Below are positions 27,442 through 33,812 of a DNA stretch of 37,565 nucleotides, piece by piece (position 1 is the stretch's first letter; each line of letters starts with the position of its first letter). Position numbers and translations under genes: made by a program. The stretch is from NCBI GenBank assembly GCA_021796275.1, contig JAJYOI010000024.1:1-37565 (forward strand). Direction: 5' to 3'. Source of the DNA: Bacteroidota bacterium. Its GTDB lineage: Bacteria > Bacteroidota > Ignavibacteria > UBA10030 > UBA8401. Under the pieces are notes generated by a model. The model did no database searches, was not told where the DNA came from, and saw nothing but the letters and a program-made list of their open reading frames with translations.

Positions 27442-27536
27442 GTTGAAAACCACACCAAAGGCGTGCGCTGTGAACGCGGTGCAAAAAATCGTATATTAAT
27501 ATATCTGAAAAGAATAATTCGTCACGAAAGCAGGAA

Positions 27537-28556
27537 ATGAGTTCGAGTAAAAATTTTGATGTGTGGAAGCCGGTCAATCCCGAATTCAATCCGAATGAGC
27601 CGCTGCAAGTTGGCGGACAGGCGGTCATTGAAGGAGTGATGATGCGGGCGAAAAATATTATTGCCACCGCAGTGCGCAAGCCCGATGGTGAAATCGTGGT
27701 GAAGAAAGAAGAATTTCATTCGTTGCTTGAACGTTACTCGTGGTTGAAAGTCCCAATCCTTCGCGGCGCCGTCGGTTTGCTGGAAATGATGTACATCGGA
27801 ATAAAGACACTGAATTATTCCGCTGAAATTGCCCTTACCGATCCGGCTGATTCCGCAAACTCAAAAGCAGCAGACGTTAAGAAAGAAAAAACAACGCTTT
27901 CTCTTGTACTCACCTTACTGCTTGCCCTGGCGCTCGGCATAGGCATTTTCTTTTTTTTCCCGCTTTTTATAGCAACGCGCTTTTTCAATGTTGAGCAGCA
28001 GCCGTTGTCATTCAATCTCATTGCCGGCGGCATCCGTATTGCGATTCTTCTTTTATACCTCTACAGTATTTCACTGATGAAGGATGTCCACCGGTTATTT
28101 CAATACCATGGTGCTGAACACAAAGCTGTATTTACGTTCGAGCAAAACGACCGGCTGGAAATTCCGACGGCTTTGAAGTACACACGATTCCATCCGCGTT
28201 GCGGCACAAGCTTTGTGTTGATTGTCATGCTCATTGCAATTTTTCTTTTCTCCTTTCTTGATCTTGTTGTTCTTCAATTTGTCCATCCGTTATCTTTGCC
28301 AGTTCGTTTGCTTACCCATCTTCCGTTCATTCCGGTCGTTGGCGGCATTGCGTATGAGCTTCTCAAATTCTCAGCCCGGCATAGCACGACGCGGCTCGGA
28401 AGAATTCTTGTGGCGCCGGGATTATGGCTTCAGAAAATCACCACGAAAGAACCGGACGAAAGCCAGATGGAAGTTTCGTTGGCAGCAATGAAAGCCGCTC
28501 TCGGTTTGGATACAGCAAAAGCCGCTGCTGAATTTCAGAATGCTGCGCTGGGGTGA
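27537..28556 (+). CDS. DUF1385 family membrane protein (YqhQ-like)
   Basis: This is a 339-residue protein of the DUF1385 family, whose function is not established. The family signature is clear: [13 protein letters not shown] (about residues 24-36) and, between membrane segments, [13 protein letters not shown] and [14 protein letters not shown]. Hydrophobic segments are near residues 122-145 and 160-182, with two more in the C-terminal half. AGGA lies 2-5 bases before the ATG. Genes of this family are often next to prfA, as here (35 bases upstream), pointing to a link with translation or the cell envelope that remains inference. Confidence 0.88.
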   Translation: MSSSKNFDVWKPVNPEFNPNEPLQVGGQAVIEGVMMRAKNIIATAVRKPDGEIVVKKEEFHSLLERYSWLKVPILRGAVGLLEMMYIGIKTLNYSAEIALTDPADSANSKAADVKKEKTTLSLVLTLLLALALGIGIFFFFPLFIATRFFNVEQQPLSFNLIAGGIRIAILLLYLYSISLMKDVHRLFQYHGAEHKAVFTFEQNDRLEIPTALKYTRFHPRCGTSFVLIVMLIAIFLFSFLDLVVLQFVHPLSLPVRLLTHLPFIPVVGGIAYELLKFSARHSTTRLGRILVAPGLWLQKITTKEPDESQMEVSLAAMKAALGLDTAKAAAEFQNAALG

Positions 28557-28591
28557 TTGCCGCCGTTTTTATTTTCCACGCATATTGATGT

Positions 28592-29671
28592 ATGATTGAA
28601 AAGTTAGAAAAAATCAAAGAGCGTTACGACGAGGTAACACGCCTTCTTTCCGATCCATCTGTTATATCGAATCAGGAGAGAAGCAAAGAATTGGGGAAAG
28701 AATACCGCGAGCTTTCGGACATCGTCAAAGTCTATCACGAGTACAAGCGTTTGTATGTGAGCATGGAAGGAAGTAAAGAGATTCTCGAACAAGGCGGCGA
28801 GGCGGAGTTGAAGGAAATGGCAGAAATGGAATTGGCGGAGCTTCAACCTCAACTAGAAAAGCTTGAAGAACATCTCAAACAACTTCTTGTTCCTAAAGAC
28901 CCCAACGATAGCAAAGATATTATTGTGGAAATCCGCGGCGGCACCGGCGGCGAAGAAGCCGCTCTTTTCGCTGCCGATTTATACCGCATGTACACGCGCT
29001 TTGCCGAACAAAAAGGATGGAAAGTTGAAACGCTCGATTGGAATGAAACCGGTAAAGGCGGATTTAAAGAAGTTGTCTTCAGCGTTATCGGCGAAGATGT
29101 GTACGGCATGATGAAATTTGAAAGCGGCGTGCATCGAGTGCAGCGTGTTCCTGAAACTGAGGCACAAGGGCGGGTCCATACTTCTGCAGCGTCCGTTGTT
29201 GTTCTGCCGGAAGTGGAAGATGTCGAAATCGAAATTAATCCTGCCGATTTGCAGATTGACACATTCCGTGCCGGCGGCAAAGGCGGACAGAATGTCAACA
29301 AAGTAGAAACTGCCGTACGTATTACCCACAAGCCGTCGGGAATAATTGTGGCGTGTCAACAAGAAAGATCGCAATTCCAAAACCGCGAACGTGCAATGAA
29401 AATGCTTCGTGCTAAATTGTACGAAGTCAAACTCGAAGAACAAACGGCATCTACTGCGGCGCAGCGAAAATCAATGATCCGCAGCGGCGACCGCAGTGAT
29501 AAAATCCGGACATATAATTTTCCACAGAATCGTGTGACCGATCACCGCATCGGGCTGACATTATACAATTTGTCGGAAATTATTGACGGTAAACTGGATG
29601 GGTTGATTGAGCAATTGCGGCTGGCTGATCGCGCAGAAAAACTTCATAGCGGTACCAGCACTGCATTGTGA
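28592..29671 (+). CDS. prfA: Peptide chain release factor 1
   Basis: This is a 359-residue class I release factor that reads UAA and UAG and triggers peptide release. It is RF1 rather than RF2: the codon-reading motif is PxT, here PET (187-189), in [20 protein letters not shown]. The catalytic GGQ is at 231-233 ([14 protein letters not shown]). The N-terminal domain is a predicted coiled-coil helical region (1-105). The ATG has no strong ribosome binding site. The gene is followed convergently by tadA with only 13 bases between the stop codons. Confidence 0.97.
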   Translation: MIEKLEKIKERYDEVTRLLSDPSVISNQERSKELGKEYRELSDIVKVYHEYKRLYVSMEGSKEILEQGGEAELKEMAEMELAELQPQLEKLEEHLKQLLVPKDPNDSKDIIVEIRGGTGGEEAALFAADLYRMYTRFAEQKGWKVETLDWNETGKGGFKEVVFSVIGEDVYGMMKFESGVHRVQRVPETEAQGRVHTSAASVVVLPEVEDVEIEINPADLQIDTFRAGGKGGQNVNKVETAVRITHKPSGIIVACQQERSQFQNRERAMKMLRAKLYEVKLEEQTASTAAQRKSMIRSGDRSDKIRTYNFPQNRVTDHRIGLTLYNLSEIIDGKLDGLIEQLRLADRAEKLHSGTSTAL

Positions 29672-29684
29672 TTGTCGAAGTGTG

Positions 29685-30146
29685 TTAGGTTACAACCTTC
29701 CTTTTTTTCAAAAAGAACTGTTTCAGCAAATTTCCGCTTTCGTTATCAAGAACCCCACCGATTGTATGAACGCGGTGATTCAATCGTTTATCTTCCACGA
29801 TAGAGTACAATGTGCCGCATGCGCCCATTTTTGCGTCATAACTTCCGAAGACAAGAGTAGAAATTTTGGACAAAACGACGGCTCCAGCGCACATCGGGCA
29901 CGGTTCGAGCGTGACATACAACGTGCACTCTTTCAATTGTTTTGAATGAAGGTGTGATGCCGCCGCAGTAAGCGCAATCATCTCTGCGTGCGCGGTCGGG
30001 TCGTTCAGCGTTTCAACTTGATTGTATCCGCGCCCGATGATGATGCCGCGATGCACAACGACAGCTCCTACCGGGACTTCATTGCTTTGAAATGCCCGCC
30101 GCGCTTCAGAGAGAGCGTGTATCATCCAACGTTCGTGCAGCGTCAT
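29685..30146 (-). CDS. tadA: tRNA-specific adenosine-34 deaminase
   Basis: This is a 153-residue zinc cytidine-deaminase-fold enzyme that converts A34 to inosine in tRNA-Arg(ACG), letting it read CGU, CGC and CGA. The catalytic motif HAE is at 53-55 (H53 zinc ligand, E55 proton shuttle), and PCPMC at 82-86 gives zinc ligands C83 and C86. N42 and the VPVGAVVV strand also fit TadA. Its neighbour upstream on the same strand, 11 bases away, is a DHp-only membrane protein, and before that stands the tRNA-Arg(ACG) gene itself. Guanine deaminase is the main alternative for this fold, but the motifs and context favour TadA. Confidence 0.93.
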   Translation of the reverse strand: MTLHERWMIHALSEARRAFQSNEVPVGAVVVHRGIIIGRGYNQVETLNDPTAHAEMIALTAAASHLHSKQLKECTLYVTLEPCPMCAGAVVLSKISTLVFGSYDAKMGACGTLYSIVEDKRLNHRVHTIGGVLDNESGNLLKQFFLKKRKVVT

Positions 30147-30157
30147 GGAAGGTGTAA

Positions 30158-30760
30158 CTAAGTTTTTTTCTTTTCGGAAGGGAGGATTACAAGATTGCCA
30201 ACCGGGGATTCCGTTACCTCGTACACGCGTGTCAGTGTAAAGTCGCGGACAATAATATTGATACGCTGGGCTGCAACTTCTATTTCGTTTAACTTCTTCG
30301 CCAGTTCTTGATCAGTATTTTTCTTTTGCGCTAAACGGGTATATCCGAGAATAATGGCAAGAGGATTGTTGATTTGATGTTTCAAGGTCATAACAACTTC
30401 ATGCAATGTTCTCAACTGCGTCTCTTTTACTTGAATCGTGTATTGGTGCTGGAGGTTTTCTTTTTCTTTCGCGTGCAGTTTTTCACGAAGTTCGATAACG
30501 CGGACGAGAATCCATGCGAGGAGCCACATCCAGATCACAGTATCAAAATGTGAGAACACTTCGCCCGCGCCGAAATGTTTTTGCTTGAACCGGATGTAGA
30601 AATTCATCGTAGAAATAAAATAATAGCCGTAGATAAAATACGCGGAGAGAATTGCGGGGTATTGGCTGATAAACTTTACAATAGCATTGAACACATTTTT
30701 CGCTGGATGAGAAATATTTGCGGGTGGGTCAACGGTTGCTTCCAGTGTATCAGTTGGCAT
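30158..30760 (-). CDS. Membrane protein with histidine-kinase DHp helices but no ATPase domain
   Basis: This is a 200-residue protein. Two hydrophobic segments (about 36-56 and 75-91) are followed by a charged helical stretch (92-118) and a dimerisation/phosphotransfer-type helix pair (about 119-176). The H-box reads LKHQINNPLAIILGY with H128 as the possible phospho-acceptor, close to the HEINNPL of NtrB-like kinases. The protein stops about 25 residues after the second helix, and tadA begins 11 bases later. The ATP-binding domain is therefore truly absent and not just shifted out of frame. It could be a phosphotransferase of Spo0B style, a dominant regulator of another kinase, or only a structural relic. 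The start ATG lies 23 bases from the tRNA-Arg 3' end. Confidence 0.7.
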   Translation of the reverse strand: MPTDTLEATVDPPANISHPAKNVFNAIVKFISQYPAILSAYFIYGYYFISTMNFYIRFKQKHFGAGEVFSHFDTVIWMWLLAWILVRVIELREKLHAKEKENLQHQYTIQVKETQLRTLHEVVMTLKHQINNPLAIILGYTRLAQKKNTDQELAKKLNEIEVAAQRINIIVRDFTLTRVYEVTESPVGNLVILPSEKKKT

Positions 30761-30783
30761 GAATATTCTTGTCGTATTTGTTG

Positions 30784-30857
30784 TGCGCCGAGAGGGAGTC
30801 GAACCCCCAACCGCCAGCTTCGTAGGCTGATGCTCTATCCAGTTGAGCTATCGGCGC
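30784..30857 (-). tRNA. tRNA-Arg (anticodon ACG)
   Basis: On the minus strand a full cloverleaf is present. Acceptor GCGCCGA pairs with TCGGCGC, and the discriminator A is at 30784. The D arm is AGCTCAACTGGATAGAGC. The anticodon loop is CTACGAA with anticodon ACG, and the T arm is GGGGG-TTCGACT-CCCTC with one mismatch-tolerant position. CCA is not encoded. A34 is the target of TadA. The gene heads a minus-strand unit with the DHp-only protein and tadA. Confidence 0.95.
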
Positions 30858-30903
30858 TTGGAAAAACGATTAAGCGTGTTAATCCCGCCTAATTATCTGC
30901 ACC

Positions 30904-30932
30904 AAGATAAGAAAGATTTTCTGCGTTTTCAA
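30904..30932 (-). promoter_or_regulatory. Putative promoter for the tRNA-Arg / DHp protein / tadA unit
   Basis: Read on the minus strand, TTGAAA (30932-30927) and TATCTT (30909-30904) are separated by 17 bp. The predicted start, near 30897, lies about 40 bases before the tRNA-Arg 5' end. No other promoter-like pair was seen between the tRNA and the next gene, where only 23 bases are available. Confidence 0.5.
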
Positions 30933-31359
30933 TAGGAAATATGAGGCAAGTGAAGCTCGTCACATTTGAAAAATTGCGATTCCCAATCCTCAATATCTAT
31001 TGTACAGGGAAATGCGCAAAACGTAGACGTAAATCCGAAACAGAATAGCAATGTTAGCTGAACCGCAAAGAAGTGATCATCCGGAAATTAGCGCAAGAGT
31101 GCTAAGAGGTTTGCATGCAGTTCATTATAATGCTGTGACATGAAAAGTAAAAAGAAAATAATTATTCGCGTTAAACTCTACCCTGCCGTGAAGAAAGTAA
31201 CCTTAGAAATGTTCTGCCAAAAGGGTGTTTCAATTTAATAATGGATTGAAAAATACCACTTGCTAATATTTCAGTATTACTTTTTTGGGGAGCGAAACAG
31301 CCGCACAAAGTGGCATTTACCCTGCAAAAGCGGCAAATATTTTTTTCATAAAATAGTAC
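30933..31359 (+). other. Non-coding gap between the divergent tadA and ROK units
   Basis: This stretch of about 430 bases separates two divergently transcribed units. I see no convincing gene. A 32-codon frame (31140-31238) and an 86-codon minus-strand frame lack ribosome binding sites and family resemblance. The decamer CAATGTTAGC occurs here (about 31049-31058) and again at about 31439-31448 in the ROK leader, which may be chance. Confidence 0.6.
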
Positions 31360-31388
31360 TTGACAAGTTGACAGATTTTTCTTAAACT
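31360..31388 (+). promoter_or_regulatory. Putative promoter of the ROK repressor / kinase unit
   Basis: The -35 is TTGACA (31360-31365) in the context ACTTGACAA, the spacer is 17 bp and the -10 is TAAACT (31383-31388). The predicted start, near 31395, falls inside the first operator-like palindrome, so a bound repressor would block initiation. The leader to the ATG at 31517 would be about 120 bases. Confidence 0.6.
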
Positions 31389-31389
31389 C

Positions 31390-31413
31390 AATTTGTTGGT
31401 TGGAACAACAAAC
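31390..31413 (+). promoter_or_regulatory. Operator-like site 1 overlapping the ROK promoter start
   Basis: The site contains the perfect inverted repeat TTTGTTG (31392-31398) and CAACAAA (31406-31412) around a 7-base spacer. Its first 13 bases, AATTTGTTGGTTG (31390-31402), reappear as a perfect reverse complement in site 2. ROK-family repressors commonly bind such palindromes near their own promoters, so autorepression is the likely function. The binding protein is inferred from position. Confidence 0.55.
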
Positions 31414-31482
31414 GAATATTAAGTTTGCCATAAATAGTCAATGTTAGCAATATGAGTGTATTTCTGTTGAATTATTTAATAA

Positions 31483-31502
31483 GTTGTAACAACCAACAAA
31501 TT
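31483..31502 (-). promoter_or_regulatory. Operator-like site 2, inverted copy just before the ROK start codon
   Basis: Bases 31490-31502 (CAACCAACAAATT) are the exact reverse complement of the 13-base core of site 1. The overlapping GTTGT-A-ACAAC (31483-31493) is itself a palindrome. The site ends 14 bases before the ATG at 31517, where a ribosome binding site would normally be, so it may act at both DNA and RNA level. The pair could support DNA looping over about 90 bp. Confidence 0.55.
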
Positions 31503-31516
31503 ATATTTTCGACCGT

Positions 31517-32737
31517 ATGACTCTCGCTAAGAAAGCTAGGCACGGTAATATTCTCAGCATCAATGCAAAAGTAGCGCGGAACATCAATCGTGCAATCATT
31601 CTGAATTCTATTCGTGAAAGGCAACCCATCTCGCGCGCAAAGATTTCTGAGTTAACAAAACTTAACAAGAGCACTGTTTCCAGTATTGTCGCGAGTCTTA
31701 TTGCCGAAGATCTGATTATCGAAGAGCCAGACCATAACAGAGGCGTCGGTCGAAACCCGATAAATTTACGTGTGAAGAGAGGAAAGCATTATGTTGGCGC
31801 GATCTATTTTGATTCTACAAAAACTGAACTTGCGGTCATTGATATGGACGGTACAATTATCAGCAGCACGGAGATAAAAACAGAAATGGGCAATCCTTCT
31901 GGGTTTGTTTCGTTGTGCATCGAAAAACTAAATGCGATGAGAGGTCAATTTCATCCGCATCATTTCAGAGGCATCGGTGTCACAGTCGCTGGAATAGTTG
32001 ATGCTGCTCAATCAAAAGTTGTATACGCTCCGAACTTAGGGTGGCAGGATTTAGATTTGGGACAGGTGGTTCGCCAACATGCGCCGAACATTGAAATGGT
32101 TACAGTAGAAAATGATGCAAAAGCTTCCGCCTTAGCCGAACTTCTTTTAGGAACACACAGGGTTAACCCGAACAATGTTGTTTTTCTTTCTGTCGGCGCC
32201 GGCATCGGCGCGGGCATTGTAGTTGACAACCACATCCTTAGCGGCGGTTCGCACGCCGCAGGAGAATTTGGTCACATGACAATCGTGGAAGGGGGAGAAC
32301 AATGTACGTGCGGCAACCAAGGATGCTGGGAAGTGTACGCATCAGACCGTGCAACGATTCGACGTTATGCTGCAGGAAAAAATTTGCATCAAGACCAAAG
32401 CGCGAACATATCCTTAGCGAACATTATTGAATTCGCTAAGCACGGTGATACTGTCGCGCGAGAAGCACTCACAAAATCGGCGCAATATATCGGACTGGGA
32501 ATTGCCAACATCATTCGATCATTTGATCCGGAAGTGATCATCATCGGAGGAACAATTACACAGGCATGGAATGTGATCTACCCGGAAATTATGGAGACCG
32601 TTAACAAGAGAGGATTTTTCGGAAAACAGCGGAACACCGCAATTCTTCCGACATCGTTGACTGCGAATCCGCCGCTGCTTGGTGCAGCGGCGTTATCTAT
32701 TCGAAAAATATTTACTGACTATCGCATTGCTCTTTAA
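31517..32737 (+). CDS. ROK-family transcriptional repressor (NagC/XylR type)
   Basis: This is a 406-residue regulator. A winged helix-turn-helix occupies about residues 22-85 (RNINRAIILNSIRERQPISR; AKISELTKLNKSTVSSIVAS; recognition helix near 47-60). The ROK sugar-sensing domain follows (about 92-400). The kinase ATP motif is lost (FDSTKTELAVIDMDG instead of DxGGT), while the zinc motif H253 ... C263, C265, C270 (CTCGNQGCWE) is kept, the usual pattern of ROK repressors. No Shine-Dalgarno sequence is visible; operator-like site 2 fills that place. The inducer is probably a sugar or its phosphate, identity unknown. It is followed after 10 bases by a ROK kinase. Confidence 0.92.
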   Translation: MTLAKKARHGNILSINAKVARNINRAIILNSIRERQPISRAKISELTKLNKSTVSSIVASLIAEDLIIEEPDHNRGVGRNPINLRVKRGKHYVGAIYFDSTKTELAVIDMDGTIISSTEIKTEMGNPSGFVSLCIEKLNAMRGQFHPHHFRGIGVTVAGIVDAAQSKVVYAPNLGWQDLDLGQVVRQHAPNIEMVTVENDAKASALAELLLGTHRVNPNNVVFLSVGAGIGAGIVVDNHILSGGSHAAGEFGHMTIVEGGEQCTCGNQGCWEVYASDRATIRRYAAGKNLHQDQSANISLANIIEFAKHGDTVAREALTKSAQYIGLGIANIIRSFDPEVIIIGGTITQAWNVIYPEIMETVNKRGFFGKQRNTAILPTSLTANPPLLGAAALSIRKIFTDYRIAL

Positions 32738-32747
32738 GAGGCAGACA

Positions 32748-33719
32748 TTGAAAGATTCAGAATATAAGATCGGCATTGATATCGGCGGCACCAATACATC
32801 TCTTGGCATTGTGGACAATAATGGCAGATGCATCAAGAAGAAAAGCTTTTCCACTTCTGCTAATAAGAGCATAGAAGAGTTTATTGCTAAACTGGTTTCT
32901 TCCATCCGTGAAATTTCCACAATTAGCTCCCGTGAGGTACGGCCTGCTGGTATTGGCATCGCAGCGCCGGCGGCACAGCGCCGCGAAGGACTTATTCAAA
33001 ATCCGGCAAATCTATTGTGGGGAACAGTCAATATTGCGGATTTACTGAAGCAGCATTTCGATATTCCAATTGCCGTCATTAACGACAGCAATGCAGTGGC
33101 TCTTGGTGAAATGAAATATGGATTGGCGCAGAACATGAAAAATTTTGTTGCCATCACACTGGGGACAGGATTAGGAGCAGGTGTTGTCGTGAACGGAGAA
33201 TTGGTCAACGGCGAAAATGGCTTTGCCGGCGAGCTTGGTCATATTGTTGTTGAACCCAACGGCAGAATGTGTGGGTGTAAACGAAGAGGCTGCGTGGAGA
33301 CGTACGTTTCCGCTACCGGAATTTGCAGAACGGCAATTGAACTTATAGCGAACGAGCTTGATGTATCAAAGCTGCGCGCGCTAACGTACAATGAATTGAC
33401 CGCGAAGACACTCTATGATCTTGCAGTTGCCGGCGATGTCCTTGCACTCAAAGCTTTTCAGGTGACCGGCGAAATTTTCGGAAAAATGCTTGCCAGCACT
33501 GTTGTCTCGTTTGACCCGGAAGCAATTATCCTGTCAGGGGGATTAGTGCGTGCCGGAGAATTGTTGTTGAAACCAACACTGAAATCGTTTGATGAGAATG
33601 TGCTCAGTTCGCTCGGTGGAAAAGTGGCAATTCTCCCATCGCGGTTTAGCAATGGCGAAGGAGCAATTCTTGGAGCGAGTTCAGTAGTTGAAATTACAGA
33701 GACGGTGAGTGCCGATTAA
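32748..33719 (+). CDS. ROK-family sugar kinase (glucokinase-like)
   Basis: This is a 323-residue kinase. The start is taken as TTG at 32748, because AAGAGG (32736-32741) lies 6 bases upstream and the N-terminus then begins immediately with the ATP motif. The frame continues upstream inside the repressor gene, but that part has no family likeness. The phosphate loop is GIDIGGTNT (9-17). The catalytic aspartate is D113 in INDSNAVALGE. E162 and H165 (GELGHIVVEP) with C175, C177 and C182 (CGCKRRGC) form the sugar and zinc site. It should phosphorylate a hexose at C6 after import; glucose, N-acetyl sugars or fructose cannot be told apart here. It overlaps the operon of the repressor and precedes a TonB receptor. 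Confidence 0.92.
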   Translation: MKDSEYKIGIDIGGTNTSLGIVDNNGRCIKKKSFSTSANKSIEEFIAKLVSSIREISTISSREVRPAGIGIAAPAAQRREGLIQNPANLLWGTVNIADLLKQHFDIPIAVINDSNAVALGEMKYGLAQNMKNFVAITLGTGLGAGVVVNGELVNGENGFAGELGHIVVEPNGRMCGCKRRGCVETYVSATGICRTAIELIANELDVSKLRALTYNELTAKTLYDLAVAGDVLALKAFQVTGEIFGKMLASTVVSFDPEAIILSGGLVRAGELLLKPTLKSFDENVLSSLGGKVAILPSRFSNGEGAILGASSVVEITETVSAD

Positions 33720-33812
33720 CTCTTTAGTGTGTTTATGTCTTCGCGGCTGAGCAAATGCAAAGAATGAAGAGAGAAAATTTTCCATTGGAATCAATTACCA
33801 AAGGAGAAAAAA

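Noticed and set aside
29607-29945. 112-codon plus-strand frame overlapping the end of prfA and tadA
   Set aside because: It is the complement of the TadA catalytic region and out of frame with prfA; it has no start signals.
31140-31238. Small frame starting MKSKKKIIIRVKLYP in the gap before the ROK gene
   Set aside because: It has 32 codons, no Shine-Dalgarno sequence and no promoter with a proper -35. It could be chance, although the basic N-terminus looks protein-like.
31171-31431. 86-codon minus-strand frame overlapping the ROK promoter and operator
   Set aside because: It runs through the clear promoter and operator elements, is cysteine-rich without pattern and has no ribosome binding site.
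32679-32747. Upstream start of the ROK kinase inside the repressor gene
   Set aside because: The extra residues are an out-of-frame reading of the repressor C-terminus; AAGAGG plus TTG at 32748 fits better.
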